A stretch of 64,000 nt of DNA from Vulcanimicrobiota bacterium (GTDB lineage: Bacteria > Vulcanimicrobiota > Xenobia > Xenobiales > JADMJV01). Below the pieces are notes generated by a model. The model worked only from the letters and a program-made list of their open reading frames with translations, ran no database searches and had not been told where the DNA came from. Positions within the stretch are counted from its first letter, which is position 1; the number at the start of each line of letters is the position of its first letter. Position numbers and translations under genes: made by a program. Shown piece after piece: positions 30,412-39,434 of the stretch. Location of the stretch: assembly GCA_019637395.1 (NCBI GenBank), contig JAHBVR010000027.1, positions 46,354 through 110,353 of the forward strand, written 5' to 3'.

Positions 30412-32936
30412 AGAAGCTCCAGGTAGCCTTCCGTGCCGTTCACGCGGATGCGCTGGCCGTCCCGGATCAGCCGGGTGGCGTGATCCACGCCCACGAGGGC
30501 CGGCAAACCATATTCGCGAGCGATGACCGCTCCATGGGTCATCAGTCCGCCGACCTCCGTCACCAGCCCTCGGATGGAAACAAACAGCGGGGTCCAACTG
30601 GGGTCGGTGAAGGCGGTCACCAGAATGTCTCCTTCCTGGATATCGGCCTCGGCCATGTTCAATAGAACCCGCGCCCGTCCCTCGACCACACCGGCGGAAA
30701 CAGGCAGGCCGGCGATGGCGCCTTCGGGGAGACGATCTCGTTGGTAACGGCCGTTCAAAATTTCCCCTTCCGAGGTCATGACGCGCGGCGGGGACAGCTT
30801 TTCAAACTGCTTGAATTCATCCTTGCGCCGGCGAATGAGCTCATGGTCGAGCCGCTGGAGGCGGAGCGCCTCGCGCAGTTCCTCCAGCGTGAGATAGTAA
30901 ATGTCTTCCTTCTCCTCCGTCAGGCGCTCGGCTTCGACCAGCAGCGCCTGCTTGTAGATCCAATAGCGAGTAACGATTTCGTATTTGGGATACTCGCGAT
31001 AACCAGCATAATGGCGCAACAGGTGAATCATACGCTCGGTTTCGCGGGCTTTCTCCTGGCCATCGTCCAACTGTCGCAAACGCTCCAGCAACTGCCGTTC
31101 TTTGGAGGCCGCTTCCCGGCGTCCCTGGGCAAACTTTCGCCGGCCGGCTCCCAACTCAAAATTGCGGATATTACTCAAAATCAGCGGGACCAGAGTGAAC
31201 GGGGTTTCGCTCCAACGCGGCCTGGTGATATCGATTTCGCCAGCACAGCGCATCCCATATTTTTCCAGATAGGCGGCGATGGCGTCAAGGGCTGGCTGGC
31301 CACCGGCGCAGGCGGCCAACTGCTCCAAACTCTCTGCCTGCTGCAGATACTCGATGACTTCCGGATAAGGGCGGATCGCATCGGCCACCTCCATCAATGC
31401 CAGCCCCATTTCCGAAGTCACATTATGATCCACGGATTGAGAAAGCGTATCAGCCGCATTCTTCTCTCCCAGCCACTGCTCCAGGTGGTCATTGAGCCAG
31501 TAAGCGGCATTCATCGAAGTCATAATCACCGCGAAACTTTGAGGATCGGTCAGGCTCTTCTTTAATTGCCGGATATTCTCCAGAATAAAATCGATCAGTT
31601 CCGCGCCCGATTTGCTCGCGATGTCCCGCTTCAGTTCCGCAATCGACGCCTGGCTTCGAGCGATGAGAGCAGCCACGATGTCTGGATCATAGTCGATCCT
31701 GGTCTGGAAATTGGCGGGCGCCGGGCCTGTATCGGTGACCGGCGAGGCGACATAATCTTCTCGCTCTAAGATGGTGGTGATGGCGTCCCGGATCAGCGGG
31801 TCGCCTTTCCCCAGCACGTTGACGATGATGTTCCTGCGTTCGGGAGAAGCCAGATCCGGACCAACATTTACAAACAACCTGCCGCCGGCCGTGTCCATGG
31901 GACGACCGGCGGTGGCCAGCCAGAACGACAGTCCCAGCGGCTTCATGGCGTCGGTCATCATCTGCTGATGCCCGACCGAAACGTAGACGTGATAACCGTC
32001 GTCCTTGGCCTCGGGAATTGGGAATAAAGTGGTGATGGGCCGGCTTTGCAGGATGTAAAAGGTATCGTCGGCCAGACACCACTCGATGTCCTGGGGCGCG
32101 CCCAAGTGGGCTTCGATGCGCCGTCCCAGGGCCGCCAGCCGGAGAACCTGTTCCTCCGTAAGCGAACGGTCTTTTTGTTGCTCGGGAGCGAGCGGGCGTG
32201 CCTCGGTTCCGCCTTCCTTCAGCGCATAGACGGCCAGTTTCTTGACGGCAATCGTGGTCTCCACGACCTCATGATCGCGCACCTTGAAATTGTCGGCCGA
32301 CACCAGGCCCGAAACCAGGGCCTCTCCCAGTCCGAAACTGGCGTCGATGGAAATCACTTTGCGGTTGGAGGTGACCGGATCGGCCGTGAACAGAATGCCG
32401 GAAACCTGAGGAATAACCATCCGTTGCACGATCACCGACAAAGCCACCCGACGATGGTCAAAGCCATTCTGCCTTCGGTAAATCACGGCTCGTTCGCTAA
32501 ACAGCGAAGCCCAGCACCGGCTGATATGGCGCAGGATCTCCTGTAGTCCAATCACATTCAGGTAGCTATCCTGCTGGCCGGCGAAGGAGGCGGTAGGCAG
32601 GTCTTCGGCGGTAGCGCTGGAGCGCACCGCGTAGGCCTCCGGCCCGACGCGGCCGGCGATCTCGGCCGCCATTTTCTCGGGAATGGGTGTGCTTTCGATG
32701 ATCTGGCGAAGGCTGGCGCTGATTTCGCCAAGGTCCGCCTGCGGCTGAGCCAGCTCTTCCAGTAAGGAATCCAGCCGGCTGCCGGCGATCTCTTGAAAGG
32801 CCGCGGTGGTCACACAGAAACCTGATGGAACCAGAACGCCCTGGATGCGAGTCAATTCGCCCAGATTTGCTCCCTTGCCGCCGGCCAGTCGCAGTTGAGA
32901 GCGGTCGACCTCCTGGAAATCAAGTAAATAGCTCAC
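30408..32936 (-). CDS. rph: rifampin phosphotransferase
   Basis: About 842 residues from GTG 32936. Three-part layout: an ATP-grasp domain (GGKGANLGEL, FAVRSS-like AYAVRSSATAEDLP, DIEWCLADDTFYILQSRPI), a long middle rifampin-binding region (QQMMTDAMKPLGLSFWL, KYGMRCAGEIDI, KFAQGRREA), and a C-terminal swivelling domain with the phospho-histidine in GGLMTHGAVIAREYGLPA. The middle region and length match Rph, which transfers the beta-phosphate of ATP to rifampin, and not PEP synthase, which has a PEP-binding TIM barrel instead. The start codon is uncertain; an ATG at 33005 overlaps the divergent gene. Confidence 0.88.
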   Translation of the reverse strand: MSYLLDFQEVDRSQLRLAGGKGANLGELTRIQGVLVPSGFCVTTAAFQEIAGSRLDSLLEELAQPQADLGEISASLRQIIESTPIPEKMAAEIAGRVGPEAYAVRSSATAEDLPTASFAGQQDSYLNVIGLQEILRHISRCWASLFSERAVIYRRQNGFDHRRVALSVIVQRMVIPQVSGILFTADPVTSNRKVISIDASFGLGEALVSGLVSADNFKVRDHEVVETTIAVKKLAVYALKEGGTEARPLAPEQQKDRSLTEEQVLRLAALGRRIEAHLGAPQDIEWCLADDTFYILQSRPITTLFPIPEAKDDGYHVYVSVGHQQMMTDAMKPLGLSFWLATAGRPMDTAGGRLFVNVGPDLASPERRNIIVNVLGKGDPLIRDAITTILEREDYVASPVTDTGPAPANFQTRIDYDPDIVAALIARSQASIAELKRDIASKSGAELIDFILENIRQLKKSLTDPQSFAVIMTSMNAAYWLNDHLEQWLGEKNAADTLSQSVDHNVTSEMGLALMEVADAIRPYPEVIEYLQQAESLEQLAACAGGQPALDAIAAYLEKYGMRCAGEIDITRPRWSETPFTLVPLILSNIRNFELGAGRRKFAQGRREAASKERQLLERLRQLDDGQEKARETERMIHLLRHYAGYREYPKYEIVTRYWIYKQALLVEAERLTEEKEDIYYLTLEELREALRLQRLDHELIRRRKDEFKQFEKLSPPRVMTSEGEILNGRYQRDRLPEGAIAGLPVSAGVVEGRARVLLNMAEADIQEGDILVTAFTDPSWTPLFVSIRGLVTEVGGLMTHGAVIAREYGLPALVGVDHATRLIRDGQRIRVNGTEGYLELL

Positions 32937-33003
32937 CCTGGCCGCTTCGCAGCGCCACTGGGGTTCCCCTAGGGATTCGTGCCTGGATCGGGAAGCGCCC
33001 GGC

Positions 33004-34383
33004 ATGAAACGCGCACTTCTCTGGTTAAGCCTTGTTTCGCTGGGCTGGGCCCAAGAATGGACCGGCCCACTCGATTCGATCCGCCAGCACGCTCTGGAAA
33101 GCGACTACTCCTACCGATTCCTCAGCCGCCTCTGCCACCAGGTGGGGCCACGTCTCTCGGGCTCGCCAGCCGCGGCTGCCGCCGTCGATCTGGTGGCAGA
33201 AGAAATGCGCCGCTTGAACCTCAAGGTCTGGCGCCAGCCCTGCCAGGTGCCGCACTGGGTGCGCGGCCGCGAAGAAGCGGAACTGCTCGAATATTCCGGC
33301 AAGCCCGCCGGGGTCAGGGCGCCCCTGGTTTTGACCACCCTGGGCGGCAGTTCCAGCACCGGGGCTCGGGGGCTCGAGGCCGAAGTAGTGGTTGTGGAAA
33401 GCTTTGCTCAGTTGGAAGCCGCGCAAGTGCAAGGTAAGATCGTGTTTTTTAACACCCGTTTCGATCAGCGCGTGGCTGACCAGGGCCGCGGCGGCACGGC
33501 CTATTCTCAGAGCGTCGTCTACCGCACTCGGGGACCGGCGGCCGCCTCACGCCAGGGGGCGGCCGCCTGCCTGGTGCGCTCGGTGGGTGGTGCCGACTAC
33601 CGGCTTCCCCACACCGGCGCGACCAGCTTCGGCGAGGCCCGGCCCCTTCCGTGCGCCGCCCTCAGCAGTGAAGACGCTGATCGAATCGCCTATTTAAGCA
33701 AGCAAGGAGCAGTGAGGCTGCATCTGGTGCTGACCCCTGAAACCCTGCCGGACGCGCCCAGCTTCAATATCATCGGCGATCTGGAAGGCAGCGACCCCCA
33801 GGCCGAGGTGGTAATCGTCTCGGGGCATCTCGATAGCTGGGACGTGGGGACAGGAGCCCTGGATGACGCCAGCGGCGTGGCCACGGCTATGCAGGTAGCC
33901 CAGACCTTCCGCGCTTTAGGACTCAAGCCGCGCCGCACCCTGCGTGTCATAGGTTGGATGAATGAAGAGAACGGCGGAGCTGGCGCCCAGACCTACGACA
34001 AAGAAACCCAGGGCAAGAATCACTTCGCGGCCGTCGAGAGCGATCTGGGCTGCGGTCATTGCCTGGGCTTCAACTGCTGGACCCCGGCCGAGTGGCTGCC
34101 GGCTCTCAAGCCGGTCAGCCAGGCCCTGCAGGTGGTTGGCGCCAGCCAGTTGGAGAGCACCCACGGCACGGGCGCCGACATCTCCCCTCTGGGCGTCCGG
34201 GGAGTCCCCTGCTTTCATCCCCTGTTGGACAGCCGCACCTACTTCCACTACCATCACACTCCGGCCGACACCGTCGACAAAGTGGACCCGGCACACCTGC
34301 GCCAGAACGGCGCGGTCCTCAGCGTACTGGCCTGGGCTCTGTGCTCGATGGATCGACCGGCGTCTCCTGGTATTCCCCGATAG
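33004..34383 (+). CDS. secreted M28-family aminopeptidase
   Basis: 459 residues with a signal peptide (RALLWLSLVSLGWA). A protease-associated domain is inserted in the first half. Zinc ligands of the M28 family are visible: SGHLDSWDVG, GALDDASG, WMNEENGGAG, an acidic residue in AVESDLG, and a histidine in YFHYHHTPADT. This resembles glutamate-carboxypeptidase/Q-type aminopeptidases that trim extracellular peptides. GGAAG precedes ATG 33004. Divergent from rph. Confidence 0.9.
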   Translation: MKRALLWLSLVSLGWAQEWTGPLDSIRQHALESDYSYRFLSRLCHQVGPRLSGSPAAAAAVDLVAEEMRRLNLKVWRQPCQVPHWVRGREEAELLEYSGKPAGVRAPLVLTTLGGSSSTGARGLEAEVVVVESFAQLEAAQVQGKIVFFNTRFDQRVADQGRGGTAYSQSVVYRTRGPAAASRQGAAACLVRSVGGADYRLPHTGATSFGEARPLPCAALSSEDADRIAYLSKQGAVRLHLVLTPETLPDAPSFNIIGDLEGSDPQAEVVIVSGHLDSWDVGTGALDDASGVATAMQVAQTFRALGLKPRRTLRVIGWMNEENGGAGAQTYDKETQGKNHFAAVESDLGCGHCLGFNCWTPAEWLPALKPVSQALQVVGASQLESTHGTGADISPLGVRGVPCFHPLLDSRTYFHYHHTPADTVDKVDPAHLRQNGAVLSVLAWALCSMDRPASPGIPR

Positions 34384-34403
34384 CCTCGCCCCCTCAACTT
34401 CCT

Positions 34404-34409
34404 TACAGT
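34404..34409 (+). promoter_or_regulatory. -10 of a leaderless gene
   Basis: TACAGT ends 6 bp before ATG 34416. No convincing -35 (34381-34386 reads TAGCCT). The geometry equals that of the FNR-driven leaderless genes in this window. Confidence 0.45.
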
Positions 34410-34415
34410 CTCAGG

Positions 34416-34742
34416 ATGGCGCGCTGGTTCCTGCTAATCTTTCTCTGGCTGATCTGCCCGGCCGCCAGCCGGGCCCTGCCTGACGAATTCTGCGGACCGC
34501 ATGCGTGTCCACGCCACCCCGATCAGCTCTGCCAGTGTGCCCACCACGACCTGTGCGGCAACCGGCCGCACTCGCCAATGTGCGCTCCCCCGCGCCTGGA
34601 AGCCCTGTGTCCGACCACCTACCGACTGGCCCCGAGGCTTCGGGTCACCAGGCAAACGCACGATTTCCTCGTCTTCCAACCCGGAGAGGCTCCCCAGCAA
34701 GCTCCTGAGCCCCCGCCGCCACGGCTCCGCCGTAAGGCCTGA
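34416..34742 (+). CDS. small secreted cysteine-rich protein
   Basis: 108 residues. Signal peptide (RWFLLIFLWLICPAAS), then a short mature part with eight cysteines (FCGPHACPRH, LCQCAHHDLCG, PMCAPP, ALCPTT), likely disulfide-bonded or metal-binding, and a proline-rich tail. No family recognised. Its neighbour is a SCO-type copper protein 25 bp downstream, so a link to periplasmic metal handling is possible but unproven. Probably leaderless (-10 at 34404). Confidence 0.6.
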   Translation: MARWFLLIFLWLICPAASRALPDEFCGPHACPRHPDQLCQCAHHDLCGNRPHSPMCAPPRLEALCPTTYRLAPRLRVTRQTHDFLVFQPGEAPQQAPEPPPPRLRRKA

Positions 34743-34767
34743 CCCCAAAAACTTAGGAGAATGCAAC

Positions 34768-35337
34768 ATGAAAAAATTCCTGGCCCTTTCCCTGGGCCTC
34801 CTCTGCTTTGGCAGGGCACCGGCCCAGAAAATGGGCGGCCTGGAAATCGGCGCCGCCGTGCCCAATTTCCAACTCACCAATCAGGACGGCGCCACCACTC
34901 GATTCACGGACTACCGGGGCAAAGTAGTGATCGTCTCGTTCCTCTTCACCCGCTGTCCCGACCCCTCCAAATGCCCTATGCTCTCGGCCAAACTCGGCAA
35001 AGTCCAGGAGCTCATCGGTCAGATGGAAGAGGCCCGCCATCGCGTGCAAATCCTGTCCATTACCCTGGACCCCAAAAACGATACGCCGGAAGTGCTGAAA
35101 GGTTACGCCCAGGGGCATCACGCCGACAACTGGACCTTTCTCACCGGCAAAAGCAACGACATCCTCAAAGTCGCCGGCCTCTTCGGCGAAATCTATTACG
35201 ACGAAAAGGGCACGGTAGTGCACAATACCCGCACCTCGATGATCGACCCCCGGGGCCGCTTACGCCGCGTCTTCACCGACAACGACTGGAAAATGAGCGA
35301 AATGACCGGCGCCATCCGGCAACTGCTCGACTCCTGA
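34768..35337 (+). CDS. SCO1/SenC-family copper/thioredoxin-like protein
   Basis: 189 residues. Signal peptide, then a thioredoxin-like fold: VPNFQLTNQDG, KVVIVSFLFTRCPDPSKCPM with the two copper-binding cysteines (spacing C-x5-C, a known SCO variant), SITLDPKNDTPEVLKGYA, and a late histidine in VVHNTRTSMID. SCO proteins deliver copper to cytochrome oxidase CuA or CuB sites, so this may assist the cbb3 oxidase at the left end or another oxidase. TAGGAG lies upstream of ATG 34768. A strong terminator follows. Confidence 0.9.
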   Translation: MKKFLALSLGLLCFGRAPAQKMGGLEIGAAVPNFQLTNQDGATTRFTDYRGKVVIVSFLFTRCPDPSKCPMLSAKLGKVQELIGQMEEARHRVQILSITLDPKNDTPEVLKGYAQGHHADNWTFLTGKSNDILKVAGLFGEIYYDEKGTVVHNTRTSMIDPRGRLRRVFTDNDWKMSEMTGAIRQLLDS

Positions 35338-35342
35338 AAGGG

Positions 35343-35373
35343 AAGGCCCACCCGTTGCCGGGTGGGCCTTTTT
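35343..35373 (+). terminator. intrinsic terminator after the SCO gene
   Basis: AAGGCCCACCC, loop GTTGCC, GGGTGGGCCTT, then T run. An 11-pair stem starting 5 bp after the stop codon. Confidence 0.92.
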
Positions 35374-35455
35374 GAAGAACCTGACGGGGCAGCACCTTGA
35401 AGCGCAAGCTCCCTACCTTGCGGGCCGTCGACGGGCTGGCCAGACCCAAAGTAAC

Positions 35456-36877
35456 CTAAGCGGCGTCGGAGCGATCCAGCCAGTTGCTGATGCAGCGCAA
35501 TCCGCCCCACTTGGTGGTCAGGTGCTCCAGCGGCATCGGCACCACCTCAAAGCCCTGACCTTCCCAGGTCTTGATGGCCAGGTTATCGCTGTCCTGGCCG
35601 TAAACCGGCAGGAAGACCCGGCGGTATTCCCGGCCGTCTTTCTCGAATCTTTCCATCAGACAGTTATTGTAGGTAATGTACGAATCGCCAGGCTGAGCAG
35701 GCTCGTGGTGAGGCAAACGAATGACGTTATAACCCTTGTCGGTGAGGGTTTTCGCATAAGCGTCAAAATCTTCCTGATTGTCGCGATTGCGATCGACGCC
35801 CGGACCGTTGTAAAGGCTGGGATCGCCCACGAAGAAAGTATTGTCGTCGACCGGGGTCATGCCCATGTCCATGTGATCGGTGGCCGGTTCTTCGATGTGC
35901 GGAGTATCCGGGTTGTCGCGGCCCATAATGGTGACCGGCTTATTGAATTGGGCTTCGAAAAGCTTGACGGAAAGATCGTCATACATCTGGGCTTCCGACA
36001 CCTGGCCCGCTTGCAGAATCGGAGCCTTGTAGTCCGGGTTGGCTTCCTTCCTCTGGATGACGATGCCGCTCTCGGTGGTCACGGGCACGAAACGGAAAGG
36101 GAAAGTCTCGTTCTGAGGGGTTTCCACTACATCCTTGCCGGTCTGGGCCTCATACCAGCTGATCACCTCGGGTTTCAGGGCGCTGTGCTGCAGGCCCTCG
36201 TGCAATTTGTTCTCGGTGGCCTCCAGGGAGTAGTTGCCCACGAAGCTCTCCTTGGTGTTGGACTGAGTGTCGCCACCATCGGTCACGATGCCCTTATTCA
36301 GGTGCAGCTCGATATTGGGATTGGCCTGGGTGATGTACTGGGGAATCTGGCTGTCGTCGCCGTGCCAGTTGTGCAAAGGCTCCTGGGCTTCCAGGGCGGT
36401 CTGGCCGGGTTGACCGGGCTTGAACTGAGGCACCATCATATCGCGGGCCCAGACCGTCAGGTTGGGCACGCCCGGCTGCAGGATCTGAATGCGTCCCTGA
36501 TCCTCGATGTGATTCTCGTTCATCATCTGCTGGATATCCTGGCGGTCTTTGTCGGCGGCCACGGCGATGGTGAACTTGGTGTCCGGTTCCATGTTCTTGA
36601 AAAGCAGGCTGTAACCATTGAGAACTTGCTCGCGCGCGCCCTCTTCCACATACTCCGAGAGCATCAGAGCCAGGTGCTTCACGCGGCCGTGGCTATCGGC
36701 AAACTGCACCGCGCCCGAATTCTTGCCGGCCATCAAATGGGAGAGCGATTCCTCCACCTCGCGCTGCGCGTCTTCCGGGCTGGTGAGCCGGACACTGTCG
36801 GGAGCGGGCCCGCGCGTGGGCTTGCCGTAACGGGCGGTAACCTGGTTCAATTGGGGCTTGCTGGCGCTGATGATCAC
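35456..36877 (-). CDS. guanidino-group-modifying enzyme (peptidylarginine/agmatine deiminase-like)
   Basis: 473 residues from GTG 36877, which has GGAGG 9 bases upstream. No signal peptide. Three elements suggest the deiminase fold: VTDGGDTQSN, an H-x-D pair in DHMDMGMTP, and a C-terminal cysteine in WGGLRCISNWL where the nucleophile of PAD/agmatine deiminases sits. NNCLMER and FLPVYGQDSDNLAI precede it as in those enzymes. It would hydrolyse a guanidinium to urea plus ammonia. Overall similarity is modest, so substrate is unknown. Confidence 0.65.
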   Translation of the reverse strand: MIISASKPQLNQVTARYGKPTRGPAPDSVRLTSPEDAQREVEESLSHLMAGKNSGAVQFADSHGRVKHLALMLSEYVEEGAREQVLNGYSLLFKNMEPDTKFTIAVAADKDRQDIQQMMNENHIEDQGRIQILQPGVPNLTVWARDMMVPQFKPGQPGQTALEAQEPLHNWHGDDSQIPQYITQANPNIELHLNKGIVTDGGDTQSNTKESFVGNYSLEATENKLHEGLQHSALKPEVISWYEAQTGKDVVETPQNETFPFRFVPVTTESGIVIQRKEANPDYKAPILQAGQVSEAQMYDDLSVKLFEAQFNKPVTIMGRDNPDTPHIEEPATDHMDMGMTPVDDNTFFVGDPSLYNGPGVDRNRDNQEDFDAYAKTLTDKGYNVIRLPHHEPAQPGDSYITYNNCLMERFEKDGREYRRVFLPVYGQDSDNLAIKTWEGQGFEVVPMPLEHLTTKWGGLRCISNWLDRSDAA

Positions 36878-37010
36878 GGGAAAAGGCCTCCTGGCATTTT
36901 GGCTGACTCCAGAGTAGGCCACCTCCCTCGTCGGGGGATTGAACTTTTCATTGACAGACCACCACAAAGGATCAAGGACTTGTCAAGAAGGTCGACAATG
37001 ATCCCGGACT

Positions 37011-37778
37011 ATGACGAACCTCTCAAACGAAATACCGATCAATATCCAACGAACTCCATGCGCTGATAAGAATGACCGGCTCGGCTGGAAAGCCGGTTTC
37101 AGCCTGGAAGTGGAGGGGATATCATTCGGAGTGCGCTGCAACGAGCCGACCTTCTTGCCGGAACTGCGGGCTTTCTTTCCGCCTCAAAGCCAAGCGAGTG
37201 AGCGCCGCGAAGTGCAAGTGCTGCTGTCCTTCTTGAAGGGAGGCAAGACAGCCCGCAAAGGAGTGGTCAACTACCACCTGGTCTACGACGCCTGGAATCG
37301 CGCCGCTCGGACTCAGGATCTGAGGGAGGCGATGGACGCCTTTCGCGACACTCTCCACACCCGCCTGGCTTTGATGTCTCAAGACAAGGTTTACGTCCAT
37401 GCTTCGGTGCTCAAATGGCAGGGGCGTGGCCTGGTGCTGCTGGGAGCCGCCCCGGAAGTGGTCGAGGAACTTGTGGAAGACGGCGCCGAACTCTTGTCTC
37501 GAGACTACGCGCGGATCAATGCAGCCGACCAGGTGGAAGCCTGGAGTTCGGCCGCGCTCAAGCCCGACCTGGTGGTGACCACTAAAACCGGATCTCGGCG
37601 GAGCCTGACTCCGCTGAGCGGGGGAGCCACGGCTATGGCGCTGGCGGCCAACAGCCCGGGAATGCATTTCCAGGCTCCCCGATTTCTCAACCGGCTGGCT
37701 TCGTTCTGCCAGCGAACCGAAGGGTTCCAGGCGGTGCTCAGAAAACGCGGCGATTTGCGGCATTTGCTAAAGCAGTAG
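37011..37778 (+). CDS. HprK-like protein lacking the P-loop
   Basis: 255 residues. The middle, VYVHASVLKWQGRGLVLLG followed by ELVEDGAELLSRDYARIN, lines up with HPr kinase-like proteins, but the Walker A sequence (GxSGSGKS) is replaced by AAPEVVE, so it should not bind ATP in the usual way. Similar kinase-like proteins occur in peptide-modification clusters. It is divergent from the deiminase-like gene. The call is a fold-level guess; function unknown. Confidence 0.55.
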   Translation: MTNLSNEIPINIQRTPCADKNDRLGWKAGFSLEVEGISFGVRCNEPTFLPELRAFFPPQSQASERREVQVLLSFLKGGKTARKGVVNYHLVYDAWNRAARTQDLREAMDAFRDTLHTRLALMSQDKVYVHASVLKWQGRGLVLLGAAPEVVEELVEDGAELLSRDYARINAADQVEAWSSAALKPDLVVTTKTGSRRSLTPLSGGATAMALAANSPGMHFQAPRFLNRLASFCQRTEGFQAVLRKRGDLRHLLKQ

Positions 37779-37809
37779 CGCAGGCGCCCGACCATGGTAT
37801 GGCGATAGG

Positions 37810-37838
37810 TTGTCGGCCCTTCCGGCCAATCCTATGCT
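37810..37838 (+). promoter_or_regulatory. sigma70-type promoter, leaderless
   Basis: TTGTCG (37810-37815), 17-bp spacer, TATGCT (37833-37838), then 6 bp to the GTG start at 37845. Transcription should begin at or next to the start codon. Confidence 0.65.
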
Positions 37839-37844
37839 TGAAGG

Positions 37845-38702
37845 GTGAAGCGCTGGAAACTGTTATTGTTGGTGGTGGTGGCCGGATTGGGTCTGTTTGC
37901 CTTCAAGCCCGGCCCCAGCACCAGCTTGAGCGACTTTCGAGTGGTCACTTTCAATGTTCGTAACTCCGACATGAACGACCCCGGGCAGCGGGCCTGGAGC
38001 CAGAGAAGAGCGGTAGCCAGCGCCATGCTGCTGCGCCTGGACGCCGATATCCTGGGGCTACAAGAAGTCAGCCCGGCTCAGCGAGCCGACCTGGACCTGG
38101 ATTTGAACGGTTACCGCAGCCTGGGCCAGGGCCGCGAAGGGCGGGGAAAAGGGGAACAATGTCCCATCTACTCGAGGCGGAGCCTGCCCACCGAGGCCGA
38201 AGGGATGTTCTGGCTCAGCCCCACCCCGCTGAAACCATCGGTGGGTTGGGACGCCAGGATGCCGCGCATCTGCACCTGGATCCGCTACCCTGGAGTCACC
38301 GTCTTCAACACCCATCTCGACTATGCCGGTCCGGCTTCCCGGCGTGAGGCTCTCAAGCTCATTCGCCGTCAGGCTCGGGGCTCGGCTGTGATCATGGGAG
38401 ACTTCAACGACCGGGAAGGTTCGCAAACTCTGGACCCGGTCGATGATCTGGTGGACGCCTTCCGCGCCGTCCATCCCCGAGTCGCCGTGGCGCCCGACGG
38501 CACTCGCCTGGCTCAAAACGTGACCACTTACACCGCCTTCCGAAAGGAAAATCAACAGGGAGCGCGTCTCGATTTTGTCCTGGTGACTCCCGATTTGCGG
38601 CCGGTCGAGGCCGAGATCATCACCGCCAAAGGCGACGTGCTACCTTCCGATCATCGGGCCCTGGCCGTTCGCTTGCGGCGCGGCTCCCCGCCGGCTCCAT
38701 GA
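37845..38702 (+). CDS. endonuclease/exonuclease/phosphatase (EEP) family protein
   Basis: 285 residues from GTG 37845. An N-terminal hydrophobic helix (LLLLVVVAGLGLFAF) anchors or exports it. EEP motifs: VVTFNVRN, ILGLQEVS, TVFNTHLDY, IMGDFNDREGS, LDFVLVTPD and the catalytic SDHRALAV. Could be a nuclease or a phosphodiesterase acting on lipids; family alone does not decide. The stop overlaps the next gene by 4 bases, so it heads an operon with two small transporters. Confidence 0.87.
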   Translation: MKRWKLLLLVVVAGLGLFAFKPGPSTSLSDFRVVTFNVRNSDMNDPGQRAWSQRRAVASAMLLRLDADILGLQEVSPAQRADLDLDLNGYRSLGQGREGRGKGEQCPIYSRRSLPTEAEGMFWLSPTPLKPSVGWDARMPRICTWIRYPGVTVFNTHLDYAGPASRREALKLIRRQARGSAVIMGDFNDREGSQTLDPVDDLVDAFRAVHPRVAVAPDGTRLAQNVTTYTAFRKENQQGARLDFVLVTPDLRPVEAEIITAKGDVLPSDHRALAVRLRRGSPPAP

Positions 38703-39040
38703 TCTGGCGGCGAAGCAAAGTGGTGGCGGCGCTATTTTTCGCCATTTGCTGCAGCTCTCTGGGTGACGTGGCCATCAGTCAGGCCATGCGCGCCCTCCAC
38801 CAGGGGCATAGCTGGCTCTTCTTCCTGAGTATCGGAATGGTCGGCCACGCCATCTTCCTGGCCGTCTACCTGGCTTCGCTTTCGCGCGAAGACATGAGTT
38901 TCGTACTCCCGTTGACCGCGCTCGACTACGTGCTGGTCACCATCTTCGCCGTGACCTGGGCCGGCGAGGAGGTCGGCAGTCTGCGCTGGGCGGGCACCTT
39001 GCTGGTGGCCGCGGGCGTGGGCCTGCTGGTGCGCAACTAA
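38699..39040 (+). CDS. small EmrE/EamA-like membrane protein, subunit 1
   Basis: 113 residues and four membrane helices, the size of small multidrug resistance (SMR) transporters. The last helices (VLPLTALDYVLVTIFAVTWAGE) match the family pattern. It overlaps the EEP gene by 4 bp and the next SMR-like gene by 1 base. Tandem SMR genes usually make heterodimers with opposite topologies, so the two should act together. Substrate unknown. Confidence 0.8.
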   Translation: MIWRRSKVVAALFFAICCSSLGDVAISQAMRALHQGHSWLFFLSIGMVGHAIFLAVYLASLSREDMSFVLPLTALDYVLVTIFAVTWAGEEVGSLRWAGTLLVAAGVGLLVRN

Positions 39041-39387
39041 TGGATTACCTGGCGCTGGCGCTGGCGGTGGTGCTGAAGGCCTGCGGAGACGCCTTGTTGG
39101 GCCGTGCCATGAACGACGAAAAACGCCTTTCTCCCTGGCAAGCCTGGCTGCGCATCCTGAAAAACCCCGGACTGCTCCTGGGAGTGATAGTCACGGCCCT
39201 GCACTTTGGTCTCTACGCCTATTGCCTGCAGCGTCTGCCCGTCACCCTGGCCAACCCTCTCACCGCCCTCACCATCGTCATCGGCACTTTCTACGCTCAG
39301 TGGGGCCTGGGCGAACGCGTCAACCGTCGGCGTTGGGGCGGCATCGTACTGGTGACCTCGGGAGCTATGCTGGTGAGCCTGAGCTGA
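39040..39387 (+). CDS. small EmrE/EamA-like membrane protein, subunit 2
   Basis: 115 residues, four helices, with LANPLTALTIVIGTFYAQWGLGERV near the end, again SMR/EamA-like. It starts on the last base of the previous stop codon. With subunit 1 it likely forms a paired exporter, related in layout to EbrAB or ArnEF. The EEP enzyme in front could suit a lipid-linked substrate, which is speculation. Confidence 0.8.
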   Translation: MDYLALALAVVLKACGDALLGRAMNDEKRLSPWQAWLRILKNPGLLLGVIVTALHFGLYAYCLQRLPVTLANPLTALTIVIGTFYAQWGLGERVNRRRWGGIVLVTSGAMLVSLS

Positions 39388-39434
39388 CGGTCGCCTGAAG
39401 AGGGCCCCCTTCCCCAAGCGAGAAGGCGGGGAGC

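Noticed and set aside
30408..32936. Phosphoenolpyruvate synthase
   Set aside because: The N-terminal and His domains are shared, but the PEP-binding barrel is missing and the middle region matches rifampin phosphotransferase.
35372..37066. 564-residue plus-strand ORF
   Set aside because: Antisense shadow of the deiminase-like gene; the translation is rich in H, V, L and G without domain motifs, and the T run of a terminator lies at its start.
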